NCBI GenBank assembly: GCA_017445115.1
Contig: JAFSUU010000024.1
Location: 1-63,608 of the forward strand
Reading direction: 5' to 3'
DNA from: Clostridia bacterium
Lineage (GTDB): Bacteria > Bacillota_A > Clostridia > Oscillospirales > CAG-272
Length of the DNA: 63,608 nt
The position numbers and the translations under genes were made by a program. Under the pieces are notes generated by a model. The model saw only the letters and a list, made by a program, of their open reading frames with translations, had not been told where the DNA came from and searched no databases. The first letter of the stretch is position 1, and the number at the start of each line of letters is the position of its first letter. This document shows positions 48,422-56,406 of the stretch, piece by piece.

Positions 48422-49248
48422 CAGATATGGTAAACGTACTGTTTTGCGGAAACGACGGAGTTTTCGACGGGTTTCTGACCTGCGCGCTCTCGATAATGAT
48501 GCGAACCGAGTCGAAAGAACCTTTTTCATTCCATATTTTTACCATGGCGCTCCCGCGGATCAGTGAGAAATATACACCGCTCTCGGAGGAGCACGTCGCG
48601 CTGTTCGATAAGACGATAAAGCGCTTCAATCCGGAGAACGATGTCACGATCCACGACGTTTCGGAAATTTACGAGCGCGAATTCGCGCTGTGCCCGAACG
48701 AGGGCGCGTACTGTTCGCCGTATACGCTGATAAGACTGTTTGCCGATCTTATCGACGGGATTCCCGACAAGATCCTGTACCTCGATGCGGATATAATGTT
48801 TAACCGCGATATTCATTTGCTCTACGACACCGACGTCGAGGGTTACGAGTACGCCGCCTCACGCGATCACTACGGCAAGTATCTGATCTATCCGAATTAT
48901 ATAAACGCCGGGGTGCTGCTTTTCAATATGAAAGAGTGCCGTCTGACAAACTTGTTCGGAAAGGCGCGCGACGAGATAAGACGGAAAAAGCTGACTTTCG
49001 CAGATCAAAGCGCGATAATCCGCTCGACAACGAGGCGGCGCGTAATGGCTCAGCGCTTCAACGACCAGAAGTTTTTACATAAACACACCGTCGTGAGACA
49101 TTTTTCAAAACGGCTTTTCTGGCTGCCGTATCCGCACACCGAAAACGTCAAACAGTGGCAGGTGGAACGCGTTCATAAGATCTTCGGATACACCGCATTC
49201 GACGACATCCTTGACGAATACGTTAAAACAGTCTCGGAAAATAAATAA
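48418..49248 (+). CDS. Glycosyltransferase family 8 protein
   Basis: A 276-residue GT8 enzyme using a UDP-sugar with retention of configuration. The metal-binding DxD is YLDADIMF (about 114-121) and the acceptor-side motif is YINAGVLLFNM (about 152-162), followed by FADQSAI. The start ATG 48418 overlaps the upstream stop; ATG 48427 (MVNVLF) is a possible alternative with better spacing from AAAGGAG. It lies between the PlsC-like gene and a gene in which GT8 and PlsC-like domains are joined. A glycolipid or lipoteichoic acid-type product is likely. Confidence 0.88.
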   Translation: MTDMVNVLFCGNDGVFDGFLTCALSIMMRTESKEPFSFHIFTMALPRISEKYTPLSEEHVALFDKTIKRFNPENDVTIHDVSEIYEREFALCPNEGAYCSPYTLIRLFADLIDGIPDKILYLDADIMFNRDIHLLYDTDVEGYEYAASRDHYGKYLIYPNYINAGVLLFNMKECRLTNLFGKARDEIRRKKLTFADQSAIIRSTTRRRVMAQRFNDQKFLHKHTVVRHFSKRLFWLPYPHTENVKQWQVERVHKIFGYTAFDDILDEYVKTVSENK

Positions 49249-49287
49249 TCATTTTATATCTTCAATTCTAAGCAAAGGAAAACGACA

Positions 49288-51081
49288 ATGAGCAGACAAA
49301 ACGTACCGATATTTTTCGCATGCGACGACGCGTTCGTGAAATTCACCGCGGTTTCGATCCGCTCTCTTATTGATAACGCGTCAGCTGATAACGATTATAC
49401 CGTTTACATACTTCACGCCGGCATCGACGAGGCGCTGCAAGAGCGCACCCGCGAGCTTTCTGCGGATAACGTGAAGATCGTTTTCGCTGACGTTCAGGAC
49501 AGACTGCGCGAGGTCTCGGAGCGCCTGCCGCTTCGCGATTACTATTCAAAGACGACTTACTTCCGCCTCTTCATCGCCGAGATGTTCCCGGAGTATGACA
49601 AGGCGATATATATAGACAGCGACACCGTCGTTCAGGGCGACGTCGCGGAGCTTTTCTCCGTCGATCTCGGCGAGTCGATCGTCGGCGCCTGCCACGAACA
49701 GGCAATGGTGCAGACGGACAACTACGGCGAATACGTCGAGCAGGTCGTCGGAGTCTCGCGCTATAACTATTTCAACGCGGGCGTGCTCCTTATAAATTGC
49801 AAAGTGTTCCGCGAGAGAAGTGTGCTTGCAAAATTCCTGGAGCGCCTTCGCGACTATAACTTCGTCGTCACGCAGGATGAAGACTACCTCAATCTTATCT
49901 GCAAGGACCACGTCTTCTGGCTCGACCAGAAGTGGAACACCGAGGTCTACGGCGAGATCCCGTACCCGATCGAAGAGGCGAAGATCATCCATTATATAAT
50001 GGTAAATAAACCGTGGCACTATGCTGACTGTATGTACGGCGACCTCTTCTGGAAGTACGCCGAGCGCACCGCTTTCTACGACGAGATAGTGAACGTGCTC
50101 GAGTCGTATACGGACGAGGAGCGCCGCCGCGACGAGCAGGTAATGGACAACCTCATGGCGCTTGCAAAAGCGGAGAGCGAACGCGACGACAATTATCAGA
50201 AGATGCTAAATAGTACGATCCGCGCCCGCGACCGCGTCGAGATACTCGAGAAGATCGCTCAGTATGAGAGGGAGGGAAGATTCGACGAGGACGTCGAGGA
50301 CGACCCGCCGTCCCGCACGCTGATGCCCGACGAGATCGAGTACGGCGACCGCAGCGTCAAGCAGAAAGTCAAGACTCGCCTCGCATTCTCTGTCGCGCGC
50401 CGTTTTGTCAATTCGCTCATTGAGGATAAAAAGCTCATAATCAAAGACATCAAAGGAATAGAGAACCTCAAGAATTTGAAGAGCGGAGCGATAGTCACCT
50501 GCAACCATTTCAACGCGTTCGACAGCTTCGCAATGCAGCTCACATACGAACGCGCGGACATACCGGAACGCGAGCTTTACCGTGTCATCAGAGAAGGCAA
50601 CTATACGTCGTTCCCCGGTTTCTACGGATTCCTTATGCGCAACTGCAACACCCTCCCGCTCTCGTCAAACATCGTGACGATGAAGAAGTTTATGAAGGGC
50701 GTTGACGATCTGCTCTCCGACGGTCACTTGATACTCGTTTATCCCGAGCAGTCGATGTGGTGGAACTACAGAAAACCGAAGCCGCTCCAGCGCGGAGCGT
50801 ATATCTTCGCGTACCGCAACGACGTCCCGGTAGTGCCGTGCTTTATCACGATGAAGGACTCCGACCTCATGGGCGACGACGGATTCTACGTTCAGGAGTA
50901 TACGATCCACGTCAGCGAACCGATCTATCCCGATAAGTCGCTCCCGTACCGCGCCGCGATCACGGAGCTGATGGATAAAAACTACGCTCTCTGGAAAGAG
51001 ATCTACGAGAGGGAATATAATATGCCTCTCGTGTATGACACCGAAAACGGCGAATCTGAAACATCTGCGGACGAAAAATAA
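49288..51081 (+). CDS. GT8 glycosyltransferase fused to PlsC-like acyltransferase
   Basis: A 597-residue bifunctional protein. Residues about 8-275 form a GT8 domain (YIDSDTVVQGDV with the DxD, about 106; YFNAGVLLINC; a QDEDYLN block). Residues about 285-365 are a charged, probably helical linker. Residues about 375-560 form a PlsC-like acyltransferase with CNHFNAFDSF (H-x-x-x-F-D, about 409) and VYPEQSMWWNYRKP (about 482) replacing FPEGTR. The upstream two genes encode the same activities as separate proteins, so the trio probably builds one acylated glycolipid or envelope polymer. No signal peptide; membrane association through the acyltransferase half is expected. Confidence 0.88.
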   Translation: MSRQNVPIFFACDDAFVKFTAVSIRSLIDNASADNDYTVYILHAGIDEALQERTRELSADNVKIVFADVQDRLREVSERLPLRDYYSKTTYFRLFIAEMFPEYDKAIYIDSDTVVQGDVAELFSVDLGESIVGACHEQAMVQTDNYGEYVEQVVGVSRYNYFNAGVLLINCKVFRERSVLAKFLERLRDYNFVVTQDEDYLNLICKDHVFWLDQKWNTEVYGEIPYPIEEAKIIHYIMVNKPWHYADCMYGDLFWKYAERTAFYDEIVNVLESYTDEERRRDEQVMDNLMALAKAESERDDNYQKMLNSTIRARDRVEILEKIAQYEREGRFDEDVEDDPPSRTLMPDEIEYGDRSVKQKVKTRLAFSVARRFVNSLIEDKKLIIKDIKGIENLKNLKSGAIVTCNHFNAFDSFAMQLTYERADIPERELYRVIREGNYTSFPGFYGFLMRNCNTLPLSSNIVTMKKFMKGVDDLLSDGHLILVYPEQSMWWNYRKPKPLQRGAYIFAYRNDVPVVPCFITMKDSDLMGDDGFYVQEYTIHVSEPIYPDKSLPYRAAITELMDKNYALWKEIYEREYNMPLVYDTENGESETSADEK

Positions 51082-51088
51082 AAAATAA

Positions 51089-51111
51089 CCCTTTCAAAGG
51101 TTTTGAAAGGG
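51089..51111 (+). terminator. Hairpin after the GT8-acyltransferase gene
   Basis: CCCTTTCAAA (51089-51098) pairs with TTTGAAAGGG (51102-51111) across a 3-nt loop, 7 nt after the stop codon. It matches the first half of the dispersed paired-hairpin repeat. Confidence 0.65.
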
Positions 51112-51118
51112 GGGCAGC

Positions 51119-51161
51119 TGATATGCACCCCAAAAGTGTCTAACTTTTGGGGTGCATATCA
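51119..51161. repeat. Near-perfect 19-bp palindrome resembling joined IS3-type ends
   Basis: TGATATGCACCCCAAAAGT (51119-51137), a GTCTA loop and ACTTTTGGGGTGCATATCA (51143-51161). The outward 5'-TG and the TGCACCCCAAAAGT...GTCTAAC text resemble terminal inverted repeats of IS3-family (IS150-like) elements placed head to head without a transposase gene. It could equally serve as a terminator. Confidence 0.75.
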
Positions 51162-51186
51162 TTTATTCATTCATTTATTTAACAAT

Positions 51187-51486
51187 TCATCTCACGTAAT
51201 TCATTGTGACTTCCGTGTTCGGAAAGTTGCGAAGACAGAATTCTTTCATCTCGCGCCTGCCCCAGATGTGCGAACTGTGGATGTTGATGTGTTTCGGCAC
51301 TTTGCTGTTGTTTCTCATCCATACGAGAATGTCGAGACCTGTAGGACCGTATCCGAGGTCATAGTCGAGGGAAACAAAATCAAAATCGTGGATAGACAGC
51401 TGCCAGATCGCGTCCTCGAATTCGCGGCAGCAGATAAAGTCGTCGCCTTCGGGAAAGGGACGGAGATCGTCGACGAATAGTTTCAT
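51187..51486 (-). CDS. cREC_REC (cyclic-phosphate processing receiver-like) protein
   Basis: A 99-residue single-domain protein with a shortened receiver fold. MKLFVDDLRP carries the acidic pair, SLDYDLGYGPTGLDILVWM the central Asp, and INIHSSHIWGRREM a His-containing block at the position of the receiver Thr. This is the pattern of the cyclic-phosphate processing receiver domain described from comparative genomics, often near RNA-processing or polymerase-linked genes; its chemistry is not established. GGAGG precedes the start by 5 nt. It stands alone here, in convergent orientation to the GT8 fusion gene. Confidence 0.72.
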   Translation of the reverse strand: MKLFVDDLRPFPEGDDFICCREFEDAIWQLSIHDFDFVSLDYDLGYGPTGLDILVWMRNNSKVPKHINIHSSHIWGRREMKEFCLRNFPNTEVTMNYVR

Positions 51487-51598
51487 ACATCCTCCGATTT
51501 GAATTGAAAATGGAAAATTGAAAATGGAAAGCGGAAAATTTTTAAATGGGTCTCAGAGGAAAACCATTTCAAAAGTTTCCCATGAATCTCATCCCGCT

Positions 51599-53521
51599 TC
51601 AGAACTTTTCTTCTTCTTCGTAAAGTGACATCAGCCGGTCTTCAACGTAAGTCTTGCGGTCGTCGAGCTCGGCGGCGCGCTGATAATCGGTCGCAGCGTC
51701 GCCGTACAACTCGTCGGAGATTTCTGCGAGCTCGCGCTCGAGACGTTCTATCTCCTCTGCGACTTCGCGGCGTCGCTTTTCATACTGACGCGCCTCGGCG
51801 GCTTCCTTCTTGCGGAGAAGGTAAAGCTCTTTGTTGGTGAGAAGACCGCTGTCCGACTCGAAAGACTCATCTTCGGCAGCCTTCACGCCCTCTTTTGCAC
51901 GCTCTCGTGCGCGCTCGTAATCGGCGTACGACGGATACAAAACTATCCCGCCGTCTTTCAGCTCGATGATCCTTGTTGCAAGCTTTCGCATAAAATATCT
52001 GTCATGGCTCACCGCGATCAGCGTTCCGTCAAATGACTCGAGCGCCGATTCGAGCGCTTCTCTGGAACCGATGTCAAGATGGTTAGTCGGTTCGTCAAGT
52101 ACGAGCAGGTTCATCTTAGAAAGAATAAGTTTTGCGAGAGTCAGCCGCGCGCGCTCGCCGCCGGAAAGGACCGAAACGCTCTTGAAAGCATCGTCGCCGC
52201 GAAACATAAAGAGAGCGAGAGTGTTCCGAAGCTCGGTCTGATTGCGGTCCGGATACGCGTCCCAAAGCTCGTCTATCACCGTTTTCGTCGGATCGAGATT
52301 CTGGTTTTCCTGATCGTAATAACCGATCGTCACGTTGTAGCCGTATTCAAATACGCCGGACGTCGCGCTGATCTTTTCAAGAAGTATTTTTAATAGCGTG
52401 GATTTTCCGGTCCCGTTAGCGCCCGCGATGAAAACACGCTCGCGCTTTTTTACTTCGAACGAGATGTCGCGGAAGAGGACTTTTGACGGATAAGCCATAG
52501 AAAGCGACCTGACTGAAAGAACGTCGTTTCCGCTCTCCTGACTTTTCGTAAAGCCGAAACGGATCGACTTCGGAGCGTCTTTCGGGCGCTCGACTTTTTC
52601 CATTCTCGCTATCGCTTTTTCGCGGCTCTCCGCGGCGATAATATTGCGCTCGCGGTTCCATCTGCGCTGCTGTTCTATATATGCTTCAAGACGCGCGATC
52701 TCTTTTTGCTGAAGATCGTATTTTTTTTGCTCTGCCTTGCGGTATTCTTCTTTTAACTTCAGATATCCAGTGTACGGAGCGCCGTAAAGCTTTGCCGCGT
52801 GATGCTCCACGTCGAGCGTCTTCGTCGTCACGCGGTCGAGAAAATATCTGTCGTGGCTGACAACGAGAAGCGTCTTTTTGTAGTTTGAGAGCACTCCCTC
52901 GAGCCATTCCATAGTATCCGTGTCGAGATGGTTGGTCGGTTCGTCAAGAATCAGAATGTCCGGCTCCGAAAAGAGAAGACGCGCGATATTCAGCCTTTCG
53001 CGCTCACCTCCGGAGAGCGAAGATACTTCTGCTTCAAAAGTATTTTCGGGAAATCCGAGCTTTTGGAGAATACTGCGGCATCTCGATTTGTAATGAAGTC
53101 CGCCGTTGTCGATAAATCTTGCGTTGACCTCGGAAAACTCTGACGTCAGACGGTGGAGGTCATCGCCTTCGGCGCGTTTTAAGAGCTCTTCAAGCTCCGC
53201 AAGTCTTGTCTCGTCGCGGCAGATATCGGGGCGTGACGCGTACATCTGCGAGAGTACGGAGCCGTCGACACCTTCAAACGCTGCCACATTGAACGCGTCG
53301 TCCTGTTCCATCATACCCACTGTACGGTCTTTCGCAATATATACTTTTCCGTCGGTGGGGGCAAGCTTGCCCGTGATAATGCGAAGAAGAGTCGACTTGC
53401 CGGATCCGTTGACGCCGACTATACCGACTCTGTCGCCGTCCTCAACGGCGAAGCTTATGTTTTCGAGAATGTCCTTTACGCCGACCTTGAAAGATACGGC
53501 GCTGACGCTTAGCGCAGTCAT
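51599..53521 (-). CDS. ABC-F family ATPase (Uup/Ettin-like)
   Basis: A 640-residue cytoplasmic protein with two ATP-binding cassettes and no membrane domain. Walker A is GVNGSGKST (about 36) and GANGTGKST (about 360). Signatures are LSGGERERLN and LSGGERARLT, with LDEPTNHLD in both. The linker between them (about 245-320; RLEAYIEQQRRWNRERN) is the long P-site tRNA interaction motif of ABC-F proteins. A C-terminal coiled coil (about 560-635) resembles Uup. Such proteins act on ribosomes as translation factors or antibiotic protection factors. This is more probably a housekeeping Uup/YkpA type than a resistance factor, but that cannot be settled here. Confidence 0.92.
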   Translation of the reverse strand: MTALSVSAVSFKVGVKDILENISFAVEDGDRVGIVGVNGSGKSTLLRIITGKLAPTDGKVYIAKDRTVGMMEQDDAFNVAAFEGVDGSVLSQMYASRPDICRDETRLAELEELLKRAEGDDLHRLTSEFSEVNARFIDNGGLHYKSRCRSILQKLGFPENTFEAEVSSLSGGERERLNIARLLFSEPDILILDEPTNHLDTDTMEWLEGVLSNYKKTLLVVSHDRYFLDRVTTKTLDVEHHAAKLYGAPYTGYLKLKEEYRKAEQKKYDLQQKEIARLEAYIEQQRRWNRERNIIAAESREKAIARMEKVERPKDAPKSIRFGFTKSQESGNDVLSVRSLSMAYPSKVLFRDISFEVKKRERVFIAGANGTGKSTLLKILLEKISATSGVFEYGYNVTIGYYDQENQNLDPTKTVIDELWDAYPDRNQTELRNTLALFMFRGDDAFKSVSVLSGGERARLTLAKLILSKMNLLVLDEPTNHLDIGSREALESALESFDGTLIAVSHDRYFMRKLATRIIELKDGGIVLYPSYADYERARERAKEGVKAAEDESFESDSGLLTNKELYLLRKKEAAEARQYEKRRREVAEEIERLERELAEISDELYGDAATDYQRAAELDDRKTYVEDRLMSLYEEEEKF

Positions 53522-53537
53522 AATATGCCCCTTGAAT

Positions 53538-53580
53538 AAAAAGCGGAGCCGCCCGTTCCCGGCGCGGCTCCGCCGCTTTG
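53538..53580 (-). terminator. Terminator of the TelA/XpaC operon
   Basis: A GC-rich hairpin (AAAAGCGGAGCCGC with GCGGCTCCGCCGCTTT, a 3-nt bulge), directly downstream of the last gene of the minus-strand operon, followed by TTTTTATTC on that strand. Confidence 0.75.
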
Positions 53581-53585
53581 ATTTG

Positions 53586-54458
53586 TTATTGTCTTTTTCC
53601 GCGGCGTCCGATCACAGATCCGACAGCGATCAAAATGATCGCAACTATAACGATGATCTGAAAGACGGACAACGTTTTCACCTTTTCCGTAAGCTCGGAG
53701 AAAAAGGAAGGAGATTCGTCTTCTGTGTTAATATTTTCAACTGCCTCCGGCTCGGGATCCGCATCGGAAGAGGAACTCTGTTCCGCCTTTTCAAACTGCG
53801 GAGCGCGGTCCAGCGAGAGAAGCCTTAGCGGAAAAGAAGAGACGACCTTGTCGTATCTTTCCGCAGCTTCGGCGTAATCTTTCAGCGTTCCGAGTGAACG
53901 GTAGGAATCGTTTACCGAATCGTAAAGCGCTTTCGCGGCTCTCTTGACGTCGGCCTTTGCGCTTCCGTAATAGATCAGGCTGTAGACCGCTTCGGTCTTT
54001 TCGCGAAGACGTTTTGCGAGCGAAACGTCGTTCCAGAACGGTGTTTCACACTCGCGGTCAAGCTCGTCTGCGATCTTTCTCTGCTCTTCGGCAGCATCTC
54101 TGTCGCCGCCCGTCGAGTCATAGATGTACGAAAGACTCCTTGCGTCATTCGTCATCTGTGAGACAAGCGCTCTCACCTCGGGGTAGTACTCTTCAACGTC
54201 GGACGATCTGCGGGAAACGGTGATATACATGGCGAGAGCTGAGAATATGACGATAACTGCGACGAGGACCGTGACCGCGAAGACGCGGTTCGTGCGCCAG
54301 AAGACCGCGCGTTTCGTAAGCGCTTCTTTGATCTTCTTCGTTTTTTCGGCTTTGGGTTTAGGCGCGTTCTGGTTGTCGCGGCTTGCGGAATATCTGAATT
54401 TCGCGCCGTCGTTGTTTGTGTAGTTGATGTTCTTCTTGTCGTTCATGTTACCGTTCAT
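53586..54458 (-). CDS. Bitopic membrane protein of the TelA/XpaC operon, LemA-like size
   Basis: A 290-residue protein I do not recognise. It has a polar N-terminus, one transmembrane helix about 58-80, a helical extracytoplasmic region (about 95-215, rich in Ala, Asp, Arg and Tyr), an acidic Ser/Glu-rich linker (about 218-250) and a C-terminal helix about 264-283. The second helix makes a two-pass topology possible. It is the last gene of a four-gene minus-strand operon with TelA- and XpaC-like genes (47 nt after telA), so an envelope-stress role is suggested by context only. Confidence 0.65.
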   Translation of the reverse strand: MNGNMNDKKNINYTNNDGAKFRYSASRDNQNAPKPKAEKTKKIKEALTKRAVFWRTNRVFAVTVLVAVIVIFSALAMYITVSRRSSDVEEYYPEVRALVSQMTNDARSLSYIYDSTGGDRDAAEEQRKIADELDRECETPFWNDVSLAKRLREKTEAVYSLIYYGSAKADVKRAAKALYDSVNDSYRSLGTLKDYAEAAERYDKVVSSFPLRLLSLDRAPQFEKAEQSSSSDADPEPEAVENINTEDESPSFFSELTEKVKTLSVFQIIVIVAIILIAVGSVIGRRGKRQ

Positions 54459-54504
54459 CGCCGTTCTCCTTTCCCGCCGCTATGCTGTCCGGCGGAGTCC
54501 GCCG

Positions 54505-55692
54505 TCAGGCTGTCGGCTGTGTGTCAGTATTCTGATTTCTGAGCTTGAGAAGATTCTCGCGAAGTTCGTTTTCGATCTTCGAAAGCTCCGCTTCGGCGGC
54601 GCGTCTGCCCGCTTTGCCTTCCGCCTGAATCTTCTGTACTTCTTCTATCGTTGCGATAAGTTCTTTGTTTGTATGTGTGAGCGTTTCTATGTCTACTATG
54701 CCGCGTTCGCTCTCTTTTGCGACTTCTACGGTCGCGGTGTGAAGCGCTTCCGCGTTCTTCTTGAGCAGTTCGTTAGTCATATCGGTCACCGCTCTTTCGG
54801 CTTCCATCGCCTGCTTTGAATGAGCGAGTCCGAGAGATATGAGCATCTGGCTCTTCCAGAGCGGGATCGTGTTGACGATCGTGGACTGGATCTTCTCGGT
54901 CATCAGCGCGTCGTTGTTCTGAACGAGTCTGATCTGCGGCGCCATCTGGATCGAGATGGTCCTCGTCAGTTTGAGGTCGTGCAGCTTCTTTTCGAATCTG
55001 TCGCACATAGCCTCAAAATCGCTTGCCGCCTGCGCGTCTTCGGGAAGCCCGGATGCGGCAGCTTTTTCTCTTTTCTCGACAAGAGTGGTCTCGCGCTCCT
55101 CGGCGAGCCTCTTTTCGCCGGCGATGATATACATCGTCAACTCCTTGAGATACTCAAGGTTTATACCGTAAAGTTTGTCGAGCATCGAGATGTCCTTGAG
55201 AAGCACGACCTGATGTCCTTCGAGGGAAGCGACGATGGCGTCGACGCTCTTCTCGGCTTTCTGATATTTCGTCTTCATCGTCTCGACGTTCTTTCTCGCA
55301 CGTTTGAATAAGCCTTTGAAGCCCTTTGCGTCGTCGTCAGTGATACCTTTCAGTTCTACGACGAGCCCTGCCAGCATATCGCCAACTTCGCCGAAATCCT
55401 TCGTCTTCACGTTTTCAAGCGCGCTGTCGGAGAATTCTGCGACCTTCTGCTGCGCCGCCGCGCCATACTGCATGACGAGACTGCTGTTTGTGATATCAAT
55501 GCTCTTCGAGAATTCGTCGACCTTTGCGCGCTCCTCCTCGGTCAGCATTTTTTCGTAGTCCGGCTCCTGCACTGCGGAATCGACCGTAGGTACGGTCTCC
55601 GCCTCTTTTACCGCCGCTGAGGACGTGCCGAGGGGATCGAGTGTCAGCTCCGGAGTCTTTTGTACTGCAAATCCGTTTTCAAAATCGTTCAT
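54505..55692 (-). CDS. telA: TelA-family toxic anion resistance protein
   Basis: A 395-residue cytoplasmic, mostly coiled-coil protein of the TelA/YceH family, named from tellurite resistance and often linked to envelope or antimicrobial stress. Motifs include DITNSSLVMQYGAAAQQKVAEFSD, LKGLFKRARKNVETMKTKYQKAEKSVD, LDKLYGINLEYLKELTMYIIAG, IRLVQNNDALMTEKIQSTIVNTIPLWKSQM and a C-terminal GKAGRRAAEAELSKIENELRENLLKL. This order is diagnostic. It follows an XpaC-like gene, the usual partner in Firmicutes, by 42 nt. Upstream and downstream genes encode membrane proteins. Confidence 0.93.
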   Translation of the reverse strand: MNDFENGFAVQKTPELTLDPLGTSSAAVKEAETVPTVDSAVQEPDYEKMLTEEERAKVDEFSKSIDITNSSLVMQYGAAAQQKVAEFSDSALENVKTKDFGEVGDMLAGLVVELKGITDDDAKGFKGLFKRARKNVETMKTKYQKAEKSVDAIVASLEGHQVVLLKDISMLDKLYGINLEYLKELTMYIIAGEKRLAEERETTLVEKREKAAASGLPEDAQAASDFEAMCDRFEKKLHDLKLTRTISIQMAPQIRLVQNNDALMTEKIQSTIVNTIPLWKSQMLISLGLAHSKQAMEAERAVTDMTNELLKKNAEALHTATVEVAKESERGIVDIETLTHTNKELIATIEEVQKIQAEGKAGRRAAEAELSKIENELRENLLKLRNQNTDTQPTA

Positions 55693-55734
55693 ACCGTTCT
55701 CCTCTTAATATATAAGGTAGATTATTTTGTTCTG

Positions 55735-56367
55735 TTATTTCACGTCGCCTTTTCCCATCAGCGCGTCAAGTACTTCGATGTCTGTTGTGACGTCGAGATT
55801 GTCGTTTGCAAACTGCGCGTCGAGCTGACGGCGGAACGCGTCGTCGATCGACACGAGCGAACCCTCTATCGCTTTCATCGACGATTCGATGTTATCGCCC
55901 CGGTTGCCCTGACGGTACATCTCTCTGTAGTTTTTCATCATCTTTACGACCATGGGAAGATAGAGATTTATGAACTTGCGGGAGATCTTCAGATCCTCCG
56001 GATGCGCCGTAAGGTTCGTGACCATTCCGTCTGCGGTCGCCTTCATCGACAGCAGATGATCGGATGCTTCGGTCGAGCGCGAGAATATGAGCGGCTGGAC
56101 TTCGGTGAAAATATCTATCGCTTCGTAAAGCGCCGTCATAGCGTCGTCAAGTTCCGGAACACCGCTCGCCGGACGGTCTTTATAAACCGTGATCTCTCTC
56201 GTCAGTTTTTTTACTGCGAAAAAGACTACCGCCGTCACCGCGCCGATTATGAGAAATCCCGGCAGCGTGTATGGCGTGAAAATGAGGCAAAGCGCAGCAA
56301 ACGTCGCCGCCGCGGAATAGTACGGCGCGGTGGAGCGTTTTGATAATGCGATCTTTCTGTTGTTCAT
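55735..56367 (-). CDS. xpaC: XpaC-like membrane protein (5-bromo-4-chloroindolyl phosphate hydrolysis family)
   Basis: A 210-residue protein with two adjacent transmembrane helices (about 17-52) and a cytoplasmic helical domain (about 65-190; LYEAIDIFTEVQPLIFSRS, ISRKFINLYLPMVVKMMKNYREM). This matches the XpaC/YceG-neighbour family named from hydrolysis of a phosphatase dye in Bacillus; it is not a demonstrated phosphatase. XpaC and TelA genes are commonly paired, as here (42 nt apart). The domain probably forms a coiled bundle with TelA at the membrane. AGGAGGTAAAGAG lies upstream. Confidence 0.88.
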   Translation of the reverse strand: MNNRKIALSKRSTAPYYSAAATFAALCLIFTPYTLPGFLIIGAVTAVVFFAVKKLTREITVYKDRPASGVPELDDAMTALYEAIDIFTEVQPLIFSRSTEASDHLLSMKATADGMVTNLTAHPEDLKISRKFINLYLPMVVKMMKNYREMYRQGNRGDNIESSMKAIEGSLVSIDDAFRRQLDAQFANDNLDVTTDIEVLDALMGKGDVK

Positions 56368-56406
56368 CTCTTTACCTCCTTATTAATTAATAGGATGGAT
56401 CGGATC

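Noticed and set aside
51599..53521. ABC-F gene as an antibiotic resistance determinant
   Set aside because: The C-terminal coiled coil and general look fit housekeeping Uup-like proteins, and nothing nearby suggests a resistance cassette.
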